The position numbers and the translations under genes are program-made. A stretch of 7,146 nt of DNA, taken from the NCBI GenBank assembly GCA_012800885.1, contig JAAZIL010000066.1:1-7146 (forward strand). The letters are read 5' to 3'. Of this stretch, positions 1 to 5,809 are shown piece by piece. Below the pieces are notes generated by a model, which had not been told where the DNA came from, did no database searches, and saw only the letters and a list, made by a program, of their open reading frames with translations. This DNA comes from Candidatus Dojkabacteria bacterium. GTDB taxonomy: Bacteria; Patescibacteriota; Dojkabacteria; SC72. Within the stretch, counting starts at the first letter, position 1. Each line of letters starts with the position of its first letter.

Positions 1-1
1 A

Positions 2-850
2 GTAGTTGCAGCGGCAGGATTAGATGCTAAGGTTGTAACTACCAATACTAGATATCTAAGTAGAAGAGGGTATACATTCTCCAACGGTGCTCCTTTCCAA
101 GAATTTAGGAATAATGCGTACGGTAGTTTAAATATAGTGGAAGCCATGATGGTCTCTTCAAATATATACTTCTGTGAAATGATTAGACATTGGGATATAA
201 ACAAGCTTGTACCTTACCTTGAATCATTCGGTATCGGTCAATATACAGGGATAGATATTCCAGGAGAAGGATTAGGAAGGATACCCTCCCCTGAGAACAA
301 ACTTAAATTATCTCAAACAATTAGTCCTTGGTTAGAGCCTGTTTGGTATCCTGAGGGTGATTCATGTAATGCGGTAATAGGGCAAGGTATTGGGTTAGTT
401 ACTCCGATACAGATGTCTAACTGGATGGCTGCTATTGCAAATGATGGGACTCTCCTTACCCCTCACGTGGCAAAGAAGTTTGTAGATGAGAATGGCTTTG
501 AGTATCCGGTACAGGTGTCTCCAATTAGAGAGGAGGTGGTTTCTAAAGAGTCTTTAAAGATTGTAAGAAGAGGTATGTGGGAGGTTGTTAACGGTACAAG
601 AGGAATAGCTAAGACTCTCTCTACAACAGGTACATCTGTTGCTGCTAAAACAGGTACTGCAGAGTTTGGTAAATTGAATAAGGATGGGACATATGAAAAT
701 ACTCACGCTTGGGTAGGGGGTTTCTTTCCATATGAGCAACCTATGTACTCTTTTTCTCTTTTCTTAGAAGATGGGGGTAGTAGTTCAAATGCTACAGCGG
801 TAATGAAGGAGATGATTGTATGGATGGTAAAGAATGGTTTTGTTAAGTAA
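2..850 (+). CDS. mrdA: Penicillin-binding protein 2 type peptidoglycan transpeptidase, C-terminal part (5' end outside window)
   Basis: This is the C-terminal 282 residues of a class B penicillin-binding protein, which cross-links peptidoglycan outside the cytoplasmic membrane. The reading frame is open from base 2 with no stop, so the gene starts upstream of the window. The GTG at 137 is an internal Val, because the family match runs through it. Visible transpeptidase motifs, numbered in the fragment, are SSN (52-54, the SxN motif), the IGQG...TPIQ block (about 126-137) and KTGTAEFG (216-223, the KTG motif). The SxxK serine should lie just left of the window, since the opening VVAAAGL matches the segment that follows it. 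The IGQG block favours PBP2 (elongation) over FtsI (division), but without the N-terminal half this is not certain. The protein ends normally at TAA. A T-tract follows, and topA probably has its own promoter. Confidence 0.85.
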   Translation, partial: VVAAAGLDAKVVTTNTRYLSRRGYTFSNGAPFQEFRNNAYGSLNIVEAMMVSSNIYFCEMIRHWDINKLVPYLESFGIGQYTGIDIPGEGLGRIPSPENKLKLSQTISPWLEPVWYPEGDSCNAVIGQGIGLVTPIQMSNWMAAIANDGTLLTPHVAKKFVDENGFEYPVQVSPIREEVVSKESLKIVRRGMWEVVNGTRGIAKTLSTTGTSVAAKTGTAEFGKLNKDGTYENTHAWVGGFFPYEQPMYSFSLFLEDGGSSSNATAVMKEMIVWMVKNGFVK

Positions 851-854
851 GGGG

Positions 855-866
855 TAAAGATTTTTT
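855..866 (+). terminator. T-tract after the PBP gene, possible weak terminator
   Basis: The 12-mer TAAAGATTTTTT lies five bases after the PBP stop codon. An identical 12-mer overlaps the topA stop codon at 3044-3055. There is no GC-rich hairpin in front of either copy, so this is not a classical intrinsic terminator. The position and the exact recurrence suggest a transcript-end signal, but chance is possible in AT-rich DNA. Confidence 0.25.
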
Positions 867-894
867 AATTTCAAAAAGGTAAGATAGTGTAAGT

Positions 895-923
895 TTGACT
901 TCTATTTAAACATTGTGTATTTT
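895..923 (+). promoter_or_regulatory. Candidate topA promoter
   Basis: TTGACT (895-900) matches the -35 consensus at five of six positions. It is separated by exactly 17 bp from TATTTT (918-923), which matches the -10 consensus at four of six. The expected transcription start is about 929-931, only 4-6 nt before the topA ATG. No Shine-Dalgarno sequence is present before that ATG, so the transcript would be nearly leaderless. A second -10-like element, TAAGAT at 880-885, could act further upstream. Confidence 0.45.
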
Positions 924-934
924 TACTTCTGTAT

Positions 935-3046
935 ATGTCAAAGAATAGTAGCTACAAAAATTTACTAATTGTTGAATCTCCTGCAAAGGCAAAAACTATT
1001 AACAGGTATCTAGGTAGTGATTACAAAGTTGTTGCAACAGTAGGGCATGTTATTGATTTACCAAAGAGTCAGTTAGGAGTAGATGTTGATAATGGGTATG
1101 AACCTGAATTTGAAGTTATATATGGGAAAGGTAAAGTACTTAAAGATTTAAAAAAAGCATTACCAAAAGATGGTAATACCTACTTAGCTATGGATCCTGA
1201 TAGAGAAGGAGAGGCTATTGCTTGGCATATTAAAGAGCATTTGAAGATAAAAGGAGCTAAGAGAGTATCTTTCCATGAAATTACAAAAGAGGCGATAGAA
1301 GAAGCTATTAAGAAGCCAACATCAATTGATGAACATCTGGTAGAGGCACAGAAAGCAAGAAGAGTGTTGGACAGACTCTTTGGTTACAAATTGTCACAAC
1401 TGCTTTGGGAGAAGATTTGGTACGGTCTCTCAGCAGGTAGAGTACAATCAGTAGCATTGAGATTAGTTGTAGAGAGAGAAGAGGAGAGGGAGAAGTTTAA
1501 ACCAGAAGAGTATTGGGAATTCTTTGTGCACGTACAGAGAGAAAAAGAAGAATTAAGGATTAAGTTAATAAAGAGAGATGGGAAAAAGTATGTTCCTAAT
1601 TCTGAAAAAGAGATAAATAGTATCAAGAAGATACTTGGAGAGAGTAAATACAAGGTAGTAGATATTGTTAAAAAAGAGATAAAGAGGAATCCATACCCCC
1701 CCTATACCACATCTACACTACAGCAATCAGGAAACAATGTATTAGGTTACAGTGCAAAAAGGACTATGGCTTTAGCACAATCTCTCTATCAGTCAGGATA
1801 TATTACATATATGAGAACAGACTCAGTATTTCTCTCTGAGAAAGCTATTAAAAGTATTAGGAAGATTATTCCGGAAAAATATGGTAAAGAGTACCTTCCA
1901 GCATCTCCTAAGTATTACAAAAACAGGAGTAAAAATGTACAGGAAGCACATGAAGCTATTAGACCAAGTGATTTCTCTCTGACATATAAGGAGATTAAGA
2001 CTAAAGTAGGTACTCCTGAGGCTAAACTGTATGACCTAATATGGAAGAGAGCGGTATCCTCACAGATGGAGCAGAAAAGAGTAGAGAATTTAACAATATA
2101 TCTAGAACCAGAGGGAGAACTTCCTAATATATATACTTTCTCTGTAGGTGCGCAGAAGACACTTTTTGATGGTTTTAGAGTAGTATACGGTAAAGAGAAA
2201 GATTCTGATGAGCTTCTGCAAGAGATCTCTGGTGTAAAGAAGGATGATATATTTAAAAAGAAGAAATTTGAAACAGAGCAGAAATTTACTCAACCACCTA
2301 GCAGATATACTGAGGCAACATTGGTAAAGAAGTTAGAATCTTTAGGTATTGGTAGACCGTCTACTTACGCAAGTACTATTGCTACAATTCTTCAGAGAAG
2401 CTATGTTTTGAAAGAGAGTAGATTTCTTCTACCTACAGATATTGGTAGGGTTGTTACACATCTTCTTAAAGAGAAATTCTCTGATTTAGTAGATTATGAA
2501 TATACTGCTAATGTAGAGAATAGATTGGATAAGATTGCTAATGGGAAATTAGAATATATTCCATTTCTGGATAGAGAGTACAAGCCTCTTATGAAGAATA
2601 TACAGAAGGCTATGAAGGAGGTTTCAAAGGAGGATGTAGTAATTCTCTCTAAATCAGATAAGAAGTGCCCAGAGTGTGGCTCCGGTATGGTTGTAAGGCT
2701 TGGAAGATACGGTAAGTTCTTAAGTTGTTCTAGATTTCCTGATTGTAAAGGAATGAAAGATCTTGAGGGAGGGCAGGATAGTTTAGATTACAAGAAATAT
2801 CTAAAAGTAGAGAAGTGTCCTGAGTGTGGTTCAAAGATGATATTGAAGAATAGTAAGTATGGGCTATTCTGGGCATGTGAGAGATATCCTGATTGTAAAG
2901 GGACACAACCTTTGCTTTTAAAAGAAGAGTGTCCTGAGTGCGGTAAACATTTAGTAGAGCGAAGGAGTAAATGGGGGAAATCATTTATAGGGTGTAGTGG
3001 TTATCCGAATTGCAAGTATATTAAGAAAGAGAAAAAGAAAGATTAA
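935..3046 (+). CDS. topA: DNA topoisomerase I (type IA)
   Basis: This 703-residue enzyme relaxes negative supercoils by cutting one strand through a 5'-phosphotyrosine link. The Toprim domain (about 8-125) has the catalytic Glu in VESPAKA (E14) and the metal-binding DPDREGE (87-93). The central domain contains TTSTLQQ (258-264), the active-site block ITYMRTDS with nucleophile Tyr292 and Arg294, HEAIRP (339-344), and the RYTEATLVKKLE...GIGRPSTYAS block (457-480). The C-terminus has three C4 zinc ribbons: Cys 578/581/598/604, 628/631/648/654 and 666/669/687/693. The length is typical of compact bacterial TopA. The segment before the active-site Tyr reads LYQSGYITYM, lacking the longer insert seen in the E. 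coli enzyme. The start is well supported because NLLIVESPAKAK begins within ten residues of it. It probably forms its own transcription unit between two T-tracts. Confidence 0.98.
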   Translation: MSKNSSYKNLLIVESPAKAKTINRYLGSDYKVVATVGHVIDLPKSQLGVDVDNGYEPEFEVIYGKGKVLKDLKKALPKDGNTYLAMDPDREGEAIAWHIKEHLKIKGAKRVSFHEITKEAIEEAIKKPTSIDEHLVEAQKARRVLDRLFGYKLSQLLWEKIWYGLSAGRVQSVALRLVVEREEEREKFKPEEYWEFFVHVQREKEELRIKLIKRDGKKYVPNSEKEINSIKKILGESKYKVVDIVKKEIKRNPYPPYTTSTLQQSGNNVLGYSAKRTMALAQSLYQSGYITYMRTDSVFLSEKAIKSIRKIIPEKYGKEYLPASPKYYKNRSKNVQEAHEAIRPSDFSLTYKEIKTKVGTPEAKLYDLIWKRAVSSQMEQKRVENLTIYLEPEGELPNIYTFSVGAQKTLFDGFRVVYGKEKDSDELLQEISGVKKDDIFKKKKFETEQKFTQPPSRYTEATLVKKLESLGIGRPSTYASTIATILQRSYVLKESRFLLPTDIGRVVTHLLKEKFSDLVDYEYTANVENRLDKIANGKLEYIPFLDREYKPLMKNIQKAMKEVSKEDVVILSKSDKKCPECGSGMVVRLGRYGKFLSCSRFPDCKGMKDLEGGQDSLDYKKYLKVEKCPECGSKMILKNSKYGLFWACERYPDCKGTQPLLLKEECPECGKHLVERRSKWGKSFIGCSGYPNCKYIKKEKKKD
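2666..3013 (+). repeat. Three tandem C4 zinc-ribbon repeats in TopA
   Basis: Three copies of the pattern CPECG-x(12-13)-(Y/W)G-x(4)-C-x(4-5)-P-(D/N)-C lie at residues 578-604, 628-654 and 666-693 of TopA. All twelve Cys ligands are intact. Repeats of this kind in type IA topoisomerases bind single-stranded DNA and can contact RNA polymerase. The third copy has diverged most between its Cys pairs. Confidence 0.9.
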
Positions 3047-3055
3047 AGATTTTTT
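3044..3055 (+). terminator. T-tract overlapping the topA stop, possible weak terminator
   Basis: This is the second exact copy of TAAAGATTTTTT, here beginning inside the topA TAA codon. No GC-rich stem precedes it. It would separate topA from radC if it works as a U-tract terminator. Confidence is low because the stretch is short and AT-rich. Confidence 0.22.
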
Positions 3056-3066
3056 CATATCTTTCC

Positions 3067-3072
3067 TTTAAT
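3067..3072 (+). promoter_or_regulatory. Candidate radC -10 element
   Basis: TTTAAT matches the -10 consensus at five of six positions and ends 8 bp before the radC ATG. The predicted start of transcription (about 3078-3080) would give a leaderless mRNA. No convincing -35 box is seen 16-18 bp upstream, and no Shine-Dalgarno sequence precedes the ATG. Read-through from topA is the alternative. Confidence 0.3.
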
Positions 3073-3080
3073 ATCTGTTT

Positions 3081-3716
3081 ATGTTACCGAGAGAAAAATT
3101 CCAACAGGGTGGAGTAGAGATTCTTTCAGACACTGAATTAGTTGAGATATTGGTAGGTAGTGGTATTAAAGGGAGAGATTTTAAACAGATATCAAGATCC
3201 CTTGTTAAGGCTATTAAGGAGGGGGTAACAAGTGAGCAATCAATCAAGATAGATACCCTGGTGGGTATAGAGGGGGTAGGGCAGGTATTGGCTATGCGAA
3301 TTCTCTCAGGTATAGAACTGGGAAGAAGATTGTACGGTCTCTCTGATAAAGATGTGTTAAAGATAATGGATACTGAGCAAGCATATTTAGTGCTGAGGGA
3401 TATGTGTAATTTAAAAAAAGAGAGAGTTGATATTATATGTCTTAATTCTAGATTTGAGTATATATGTAGAGAGAGTGTGGCACTTGGGAGCCTAAATTGT
3501 GCAAATCTCTCTCCAAGAGATGTAGTGTATCCTGCTGTTATGAATAATAGTGCTTTTGTTATTCTAGCACACAATCATCCCTCTGGAGATAGTACACCCA
3601 GTAAAGAGGATATCAACTTAACAGAGAGTATCCTAAAGGCTCTTGATCTGGTTGGTATTCCACTACTTGATCATATTGTAATCGGTAATAACTGTTGGAG
3701 TAGTGTATCTGTATAG
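3081..3716 (+). CDS. radC: RadC family JAB/MPN-domain protein
   Basis: This 211-residue protein belongs to the RadC (UPF0758) family, a JAMM-fold group often linked to DNA repair or mobile DNA but without a firmly established cellular function. The N-terminal part contains the family opening PREKF...LSDTEL (3-20) and a helix-hairpin-helix-like segment, LVGIEGVGQVLAMRI (60-74). The C-terminal JAB domain has a likely catalytic Glu at 114 in KKERVDII and the metal-binding HNHPSGDSTPSKED (164-177), giving His164, His166 and Asp177. All ligands are intact, so it could be an active metalloenzyme. The DHIVIG block (197-202) is also conserved. The C-terminus ends a few residues earlier than in E. coli RadC. 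The chosen ATG puts PREK at residue 3, slightly shorter than usual but with no better start in frame. It follows topA by 34 bp. Confidence 0.95.
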   Translation: MLPREKFQQGGVEILSDTELVEILVGSGIKGRDFKQISRSLVKAIKEGVTSEQSIKIDTLVGIEGVGQVLAMRILSGIELGRRLYGLSDKDVLKIMDTEQAYLVLRDMCNLKKERVDIICLNSRFEYICRESVALGSLNCANLSPRDVVYPAVMNNSAFVILAHNHPSGDSTPSKEDINLTESILKALDLVGIPLLDHIVIGNNCWSSVSV

Positions 3717-3723
3717 TGTCTTG

Positions 3724-3752
3724 TTGAAAAATTAAGATAAAGAATATATAAT
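3724..3752 (+). promoter_or_regulatory. rpsB-tsf promoter
   Basis: TTGAAA (3724-3729), a 17-bp spacer and a perfect TATAAT (3747-3752) form the strongest sigma-70-type promoter in the window. The predicted start near 3759 leaves a leader of about 80 nt before rpsB. It lies in the 124-bp gap after radC, the longest non-coding gap here, and is the likely driver of the rpsB-tsf operon. Confidence 0.75.
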
Positions 3753-3780
3753 CAGAGTCGTATTTAATATATATCTCGCA

Positions 3781-3819
3781 TATCTCTAATTATTTCCTGG
3801 ATATATATCCATAGAGATA
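3781..3819 (+). promoter_or_regulatory. Nested hairpin in the rpsB leader
   Basis: TATCTCTA (3781-3788) is the exact reverse complement of TAGAGATA (3812-3819), giving an 8-bp outer stem. Inside it, TGGATATATATCCA (3798-3811) is a perfect 14-base palindrome that can fold as a 5-bp stem with a 4-nt loop. The outer stem ends 8 nt before the Shine-Dalgarno site. Known bacterial rpsB leaders mediate feedback by S2, so a similar role is a reasonable inference. Both stems are AT-rich and of modest stability. Confidence 0.5.
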
Positions 3820-3827
3820 GGTGATAA

Positions 3828-3832
3828 AAGGA
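3828..3832 (+). promoter_or_regulatory. rpsB ribosome binding site
   Basis: AAGGA sits 8 nt before the rpsB ATG at 3841 and decides that start. An out-of-frame ATG at 3836 lies between them; it would encode only six codons before TAA. This and the site before the ThiF-like gene are the only clear Shine-Dalgarno sequences in the window. Confidence 0.65.
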
Positions 3833-3840
3833 AAAATGTT

Positions 3841-4992
3841 ATGGGAAAAACAGTAAAAGTCTCAAAAAAGGTAGAAACACCTAAGACAGGGACTGTAAAG
3901 AAGAGTCTTGAAGTAGATATTCCAGATCTATTAACATTCCTTCAAGCAGGAGCCCACTTCGGTCATAAGAGTAGTGCTTGGAATCCTAAAATGAAGAAAT
4001 ATGTGTATGATACTAGAAACGGTATTCATATTATAGATATTGTTAAGAGTAGAAAACTACTTGAGAAAGCTTTGGAGCAGTTAAATAGTGAAGTAGATAG
4101 AGGAAATGTGTTAATTGTAGGTACTAAGGGGCAGGCAGCTGGGATTATTGAGAAAGTAGCTCAAGAGATAGGTGCATTCTACATTACAAAAAGATGGCCA
4201 GGAGGACTATTTACCAATTTCGATGCAATAAAGAGTAGTGTTCAGAATCTTGTGAAGATGGAGGAACAGCTTGCATCAGGAGAAGGTCGTTTGGTAAAGA
4301 AGGAAGTATTAATTATTCAGAGAGATGTAGATAGATTGAATAAAATATATGAGGGTATTAAATTCATGGATGAGCTTCCAAAGTTTGTAATTGTAATAGA
4401 TAGTAAAGTGGAGAAGAATGCTATTAGGGAAGCTAGAATAGCAAAGGTCCCTATAATTGCTCTAATAGATACAAACTGTGATCCAACTCTAGTAGATTAT
4501 CCAATTCCAGCTAACGATGACTCTATAAAGAGTATAAATCTTTTTGTAGATCTTTTTGCAGAAGTAATTAAAAAGGGGAAAAAATCAGAATCTCTTGTAG
4601 CTTTACGAAAAAATCATAAAGCTAATCTAGAGAATCTAAAAGCAGAGTATGAGAAAGAGAAGGAGAGACAGGTAAGAATGGAAGAAGATGAGAGAGCTAG
4701 AATGAAGGCTTTACGGGATAGAAAGGTAACTGAGAGAGAGGGAGGTGTTGTTAGAGTAGTGAAGAGAGACAAGAATATCGATGAAGATTATGTAGCAGCA
4801 GAAGCAATTAAGGCAGAGAGTGTATCTACAAAGATAGAAGATTTAGGACTCTCTACCAGAGTACAGAAGGCTCTTTTAAATGGGAAAGTCTTAACCTTAG
4901 AAGAGTTAAAAGAGATGAATGAAACAGATCTGTTAAAAATAAGTGGAATAGGGCAGAAAGCTGTTGAGGAGATAATGAAGGTAATTAAATAA
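3841..4992 (+). CDS. rpsB: 30S ribosomal protein S2 with long C-terminal extension ending in an alphaCTD-like HhH domain
   Basis: S2 is a core protein of the small ribosomal subunit and normally helps anchor S1. Residues about 27-245 are a standard S2: LLTFLQAGAHFGH (30-42), WNPKMKKYVYDTRNGIHIID (47-66), VGTKGQ (93-98), RWPGGLFTNF (118-127) and VDYPIPANDDSIKSI (218-232). The protein is 383 residues, against roughly 230-260 for typical S2. It has a 26-residue basic N-terminal leader and an extra C-terminal part of about 135 residues. Residues about 255-300 are highly charged (Glu/Lys/Arg) and probably a long helix or coiled coil. Residues 331-383 closely resemble the RNA polymerase alpha-subunit C-terminal domain (IEDLGLSTR...DLLKISGIGQKAVEEIMKVI). 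The frame is continuous, so the extension is genuine, not a frameshift artefact. tsf follows by 17 bp in the usual operon order. Confidence 0.97.
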   Translation: MGKTVKVSKKVETPKTGTVKKSLEVDIPDLLTFLQAGAHFGHKSSAWNPKMKKYVYDTRNGIHIIDIVKSRKLLEKALEQLNSEVDRGNVLIVGTKGQAAGIIEKVAQEIGAFYITKRWPGGLFTNFDAIKSSVQNLVKMEEQLASGEGRLVKKEVLIIQRDVDRLNKIYEGIKFMDELPKFVIVIDSKVEKNAIREARIAKVPIIALIDTNCDPTLVDYPIPANDDSIKSINLFVDLFAEVIKKGKKSESLVALRKNHKANLENLKAEYEKEKERQVRMEEDERARMKALRDRKVTEREGGVVRVVKRDKNIDEDYVAAEAIKAESVSTKIEDLGLSTRVQKALLNGKVLTLEELKEMNETDLLKISGIGQKAVEEIMKVIK

Positions 4993-5009
4993 TTTGAGAG
5001 TCTAAGTAG

Positions 5010-5720
5010 ATGTCAACAATAGAAGATATAAAGATATTAAGAGCTAAAACATCAGCAGGAATGGCACTGTGTAAAGAAGCTTTAGAAAAGAGTAATGGTG
5101 ATATGGAGAAAGCTATAGGGTATATCAATAGCAGGAGTGATGTTATAAGTAGATTACATAGTATGACAAGAGCCAAAATAGGGCACTGTAAGCTGGCTTT
5201 TGAAGAAGCAGGTAATAACTTCGAGAAGGCAGTTGCTTTAATAAGAGAGAGAGGGTGGGATGATCCTATTGAGAGAGAGTGTGAGAGTAATCTTCAGGGG
5301 ATAATTGATACATATATACACGGTCAGGATAGAAAACTTGTATCAATGGTAGAGGTAATCTGTAAAACAGATTTTGTTGCTAGGAATGATGATTTTCGAT
5401 CTTTTGTACATGAGTTAGTACTTCAGATAGCAGCAATGAAACCTGTATATATATCACGAGAAGATATTCCTAAAGAGAAGTTAGATGAAATAACGGAGTT
5501 GTTTCAGAAAGAGGTAGAGAGCGAGGGTAAACCAGCAGATATGTCACAAAAGATTGTTGAAGGGAAACTGAATAAGTTTTTCCAAGAGAAGTGTTTACTT
5601 GAACAGAAATGGTTTAAAGATGAGTCTAAAACAATTAAAAACCTCCTTGAAGAGAATACTACTAAACTAGGAGAGCCTTTAGAGATACGGAGATTCCTGA
5701 TATGGGAGCTTGGGAAATAG
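5010..5720 (+). CDS. tsf: Elongation factor Ts with duplicated N-terminal UBA domain
   Basis: EF-Ts is the cytoplasmic nucleotide exchange factor that recycles EF-Tu-GDP. The family core is clear: VEVICKTDFVARNDDF (114-129), with the TDF residues (120-122) that act near the EF-Tu nucleotide site, then CLLEQKWFKD (195-204) and the closing IRRFLIWELGK (226-236). The usual CETDFVA motif reads CKTDFVA here, a Glu-to-Lys change. The core contains one subdomain, as in the short Thermus-type EF-Ts. The N-terminus holds two UBA modules in tandem: residues 7-42 (TSAGMALCKEAL, close to the family TGAGMMDCKKAL) and 46-81 (TRAKIGHCKLAF, more diverged). This accounts for 236 residues rather than about 196. 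There is no strong Shine-Dalgarno sequence; expression probably depends on the rpsB promoter. Confidence 0.96.
   Translation: MSTIEDIKILRAKTSAGMALCKEALEKSNGDMEKAIGYINSRSDVISRLHSMTRAKIGHCKLAFEEAGNNFEKAVALIRERGWDDPIERECESNLQGIIDTYIHGQDRKLVSMVEVICKTDFVARNDDFRSFVHELVLQIAAMKPVYISREDIPKEKLDEITELFQKEVESEGKPADMSQKIVEGKLNKFFQEKCLLEQKWFKDESKTIKNLLEENTTKLGEPLEIRRFLIWELGK
5028..5252 (+). repeat. Tandem UBA modules encoded in tsf (39-residue period)
   Basis: The two modules of EF-Ts align without gaps at an offset of 39 residues. Matched positions include Ile7/46, Leu10/49, Thr14/53, Ala16/55, Cys21/60, Lys22/61, Ala24/63, Glu26/65, Glu33/72, Lys34/73, Ala35/74 and Arg42/81. The DNA is not obviously repetitive, so the duplication is old or has diverged quickly. 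Confidence 0.8.
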
Positions 5721-5790
5721 ATATCTAACTTCTCTCCTGTATATCTAGTCTGAAGAAAGAATGCTATAGGTTTATTATTACCCAGTTTTA

Positions 5791-5805
5791 TGGTAAAATA
5801 GAGGA
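5791..5805 (+). promoter_or_regulatory. Extended -10 element and Shine-Dalgarno candidate before the ThiF-like gene
   Basis: TGG followed by TAAAAT (5794-5799) makes an extended -10 element with five of six consensus bases. The -35 position (TTTATT, 5771-5776) is poor, as is common for extended -10 promoters. GAGGA (5801-5805) is a Shine-Dalgarno candidate 4 nt before the ATG at 5810. If the promoter is used, transcription would begin near 5806 and remove the Shine-Dalgarno site, leaving a near-leaderless message. If the gene is transcribed from upstream, the Shine-Dalgarno site would apply. Confidence 0.45.
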
Positions 5806-5809
5806 TAGT

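Noticed and set aside
137..139. GTG at 137 as the start of the PBP gene
   Set aside because: The frame is open to the window edge, and the upstream residues fit the transpeptidase domain; a start here would drop part of the catalytic fold.
1384..2984. Several - strand open frames of 63-89 codons inside topA
   Set aside because: All are contained in the coding strand of a well-supported gene and encode low-complexity Ser/Leu-rich peptides typical of antisense shadows.
3068..3574. A 168-codon open frame on the - strand opposite radC
   Set aside because: It lies almost entirely within radC, which has clear family motifs; its protein shows no recognisable domain and fits a shadow of the biased radC codon use.
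3836..3838. ATG five bases before the rpsB start
   Set aside because: It is out of frame with rpsB and closes after six codons; spacing from AAGGA favours 3841.
3717..3840. tRNA or other stable RNA gene in the longest gap
   Set aside because: The gap is AT-rich, has no cloverleaf or conserved RNA core, and is explained by a promoter, leader hairpin and ribosome binding site.
5718..5747. Inverted repeat TAGATAT/ATATCTA after tsf as a terminator
   Set aside because: The stem is only 7 AT-rich pairs with a 16-nt loop and no T-tract follows, so it does not meet the form of an intrinsic terminator.
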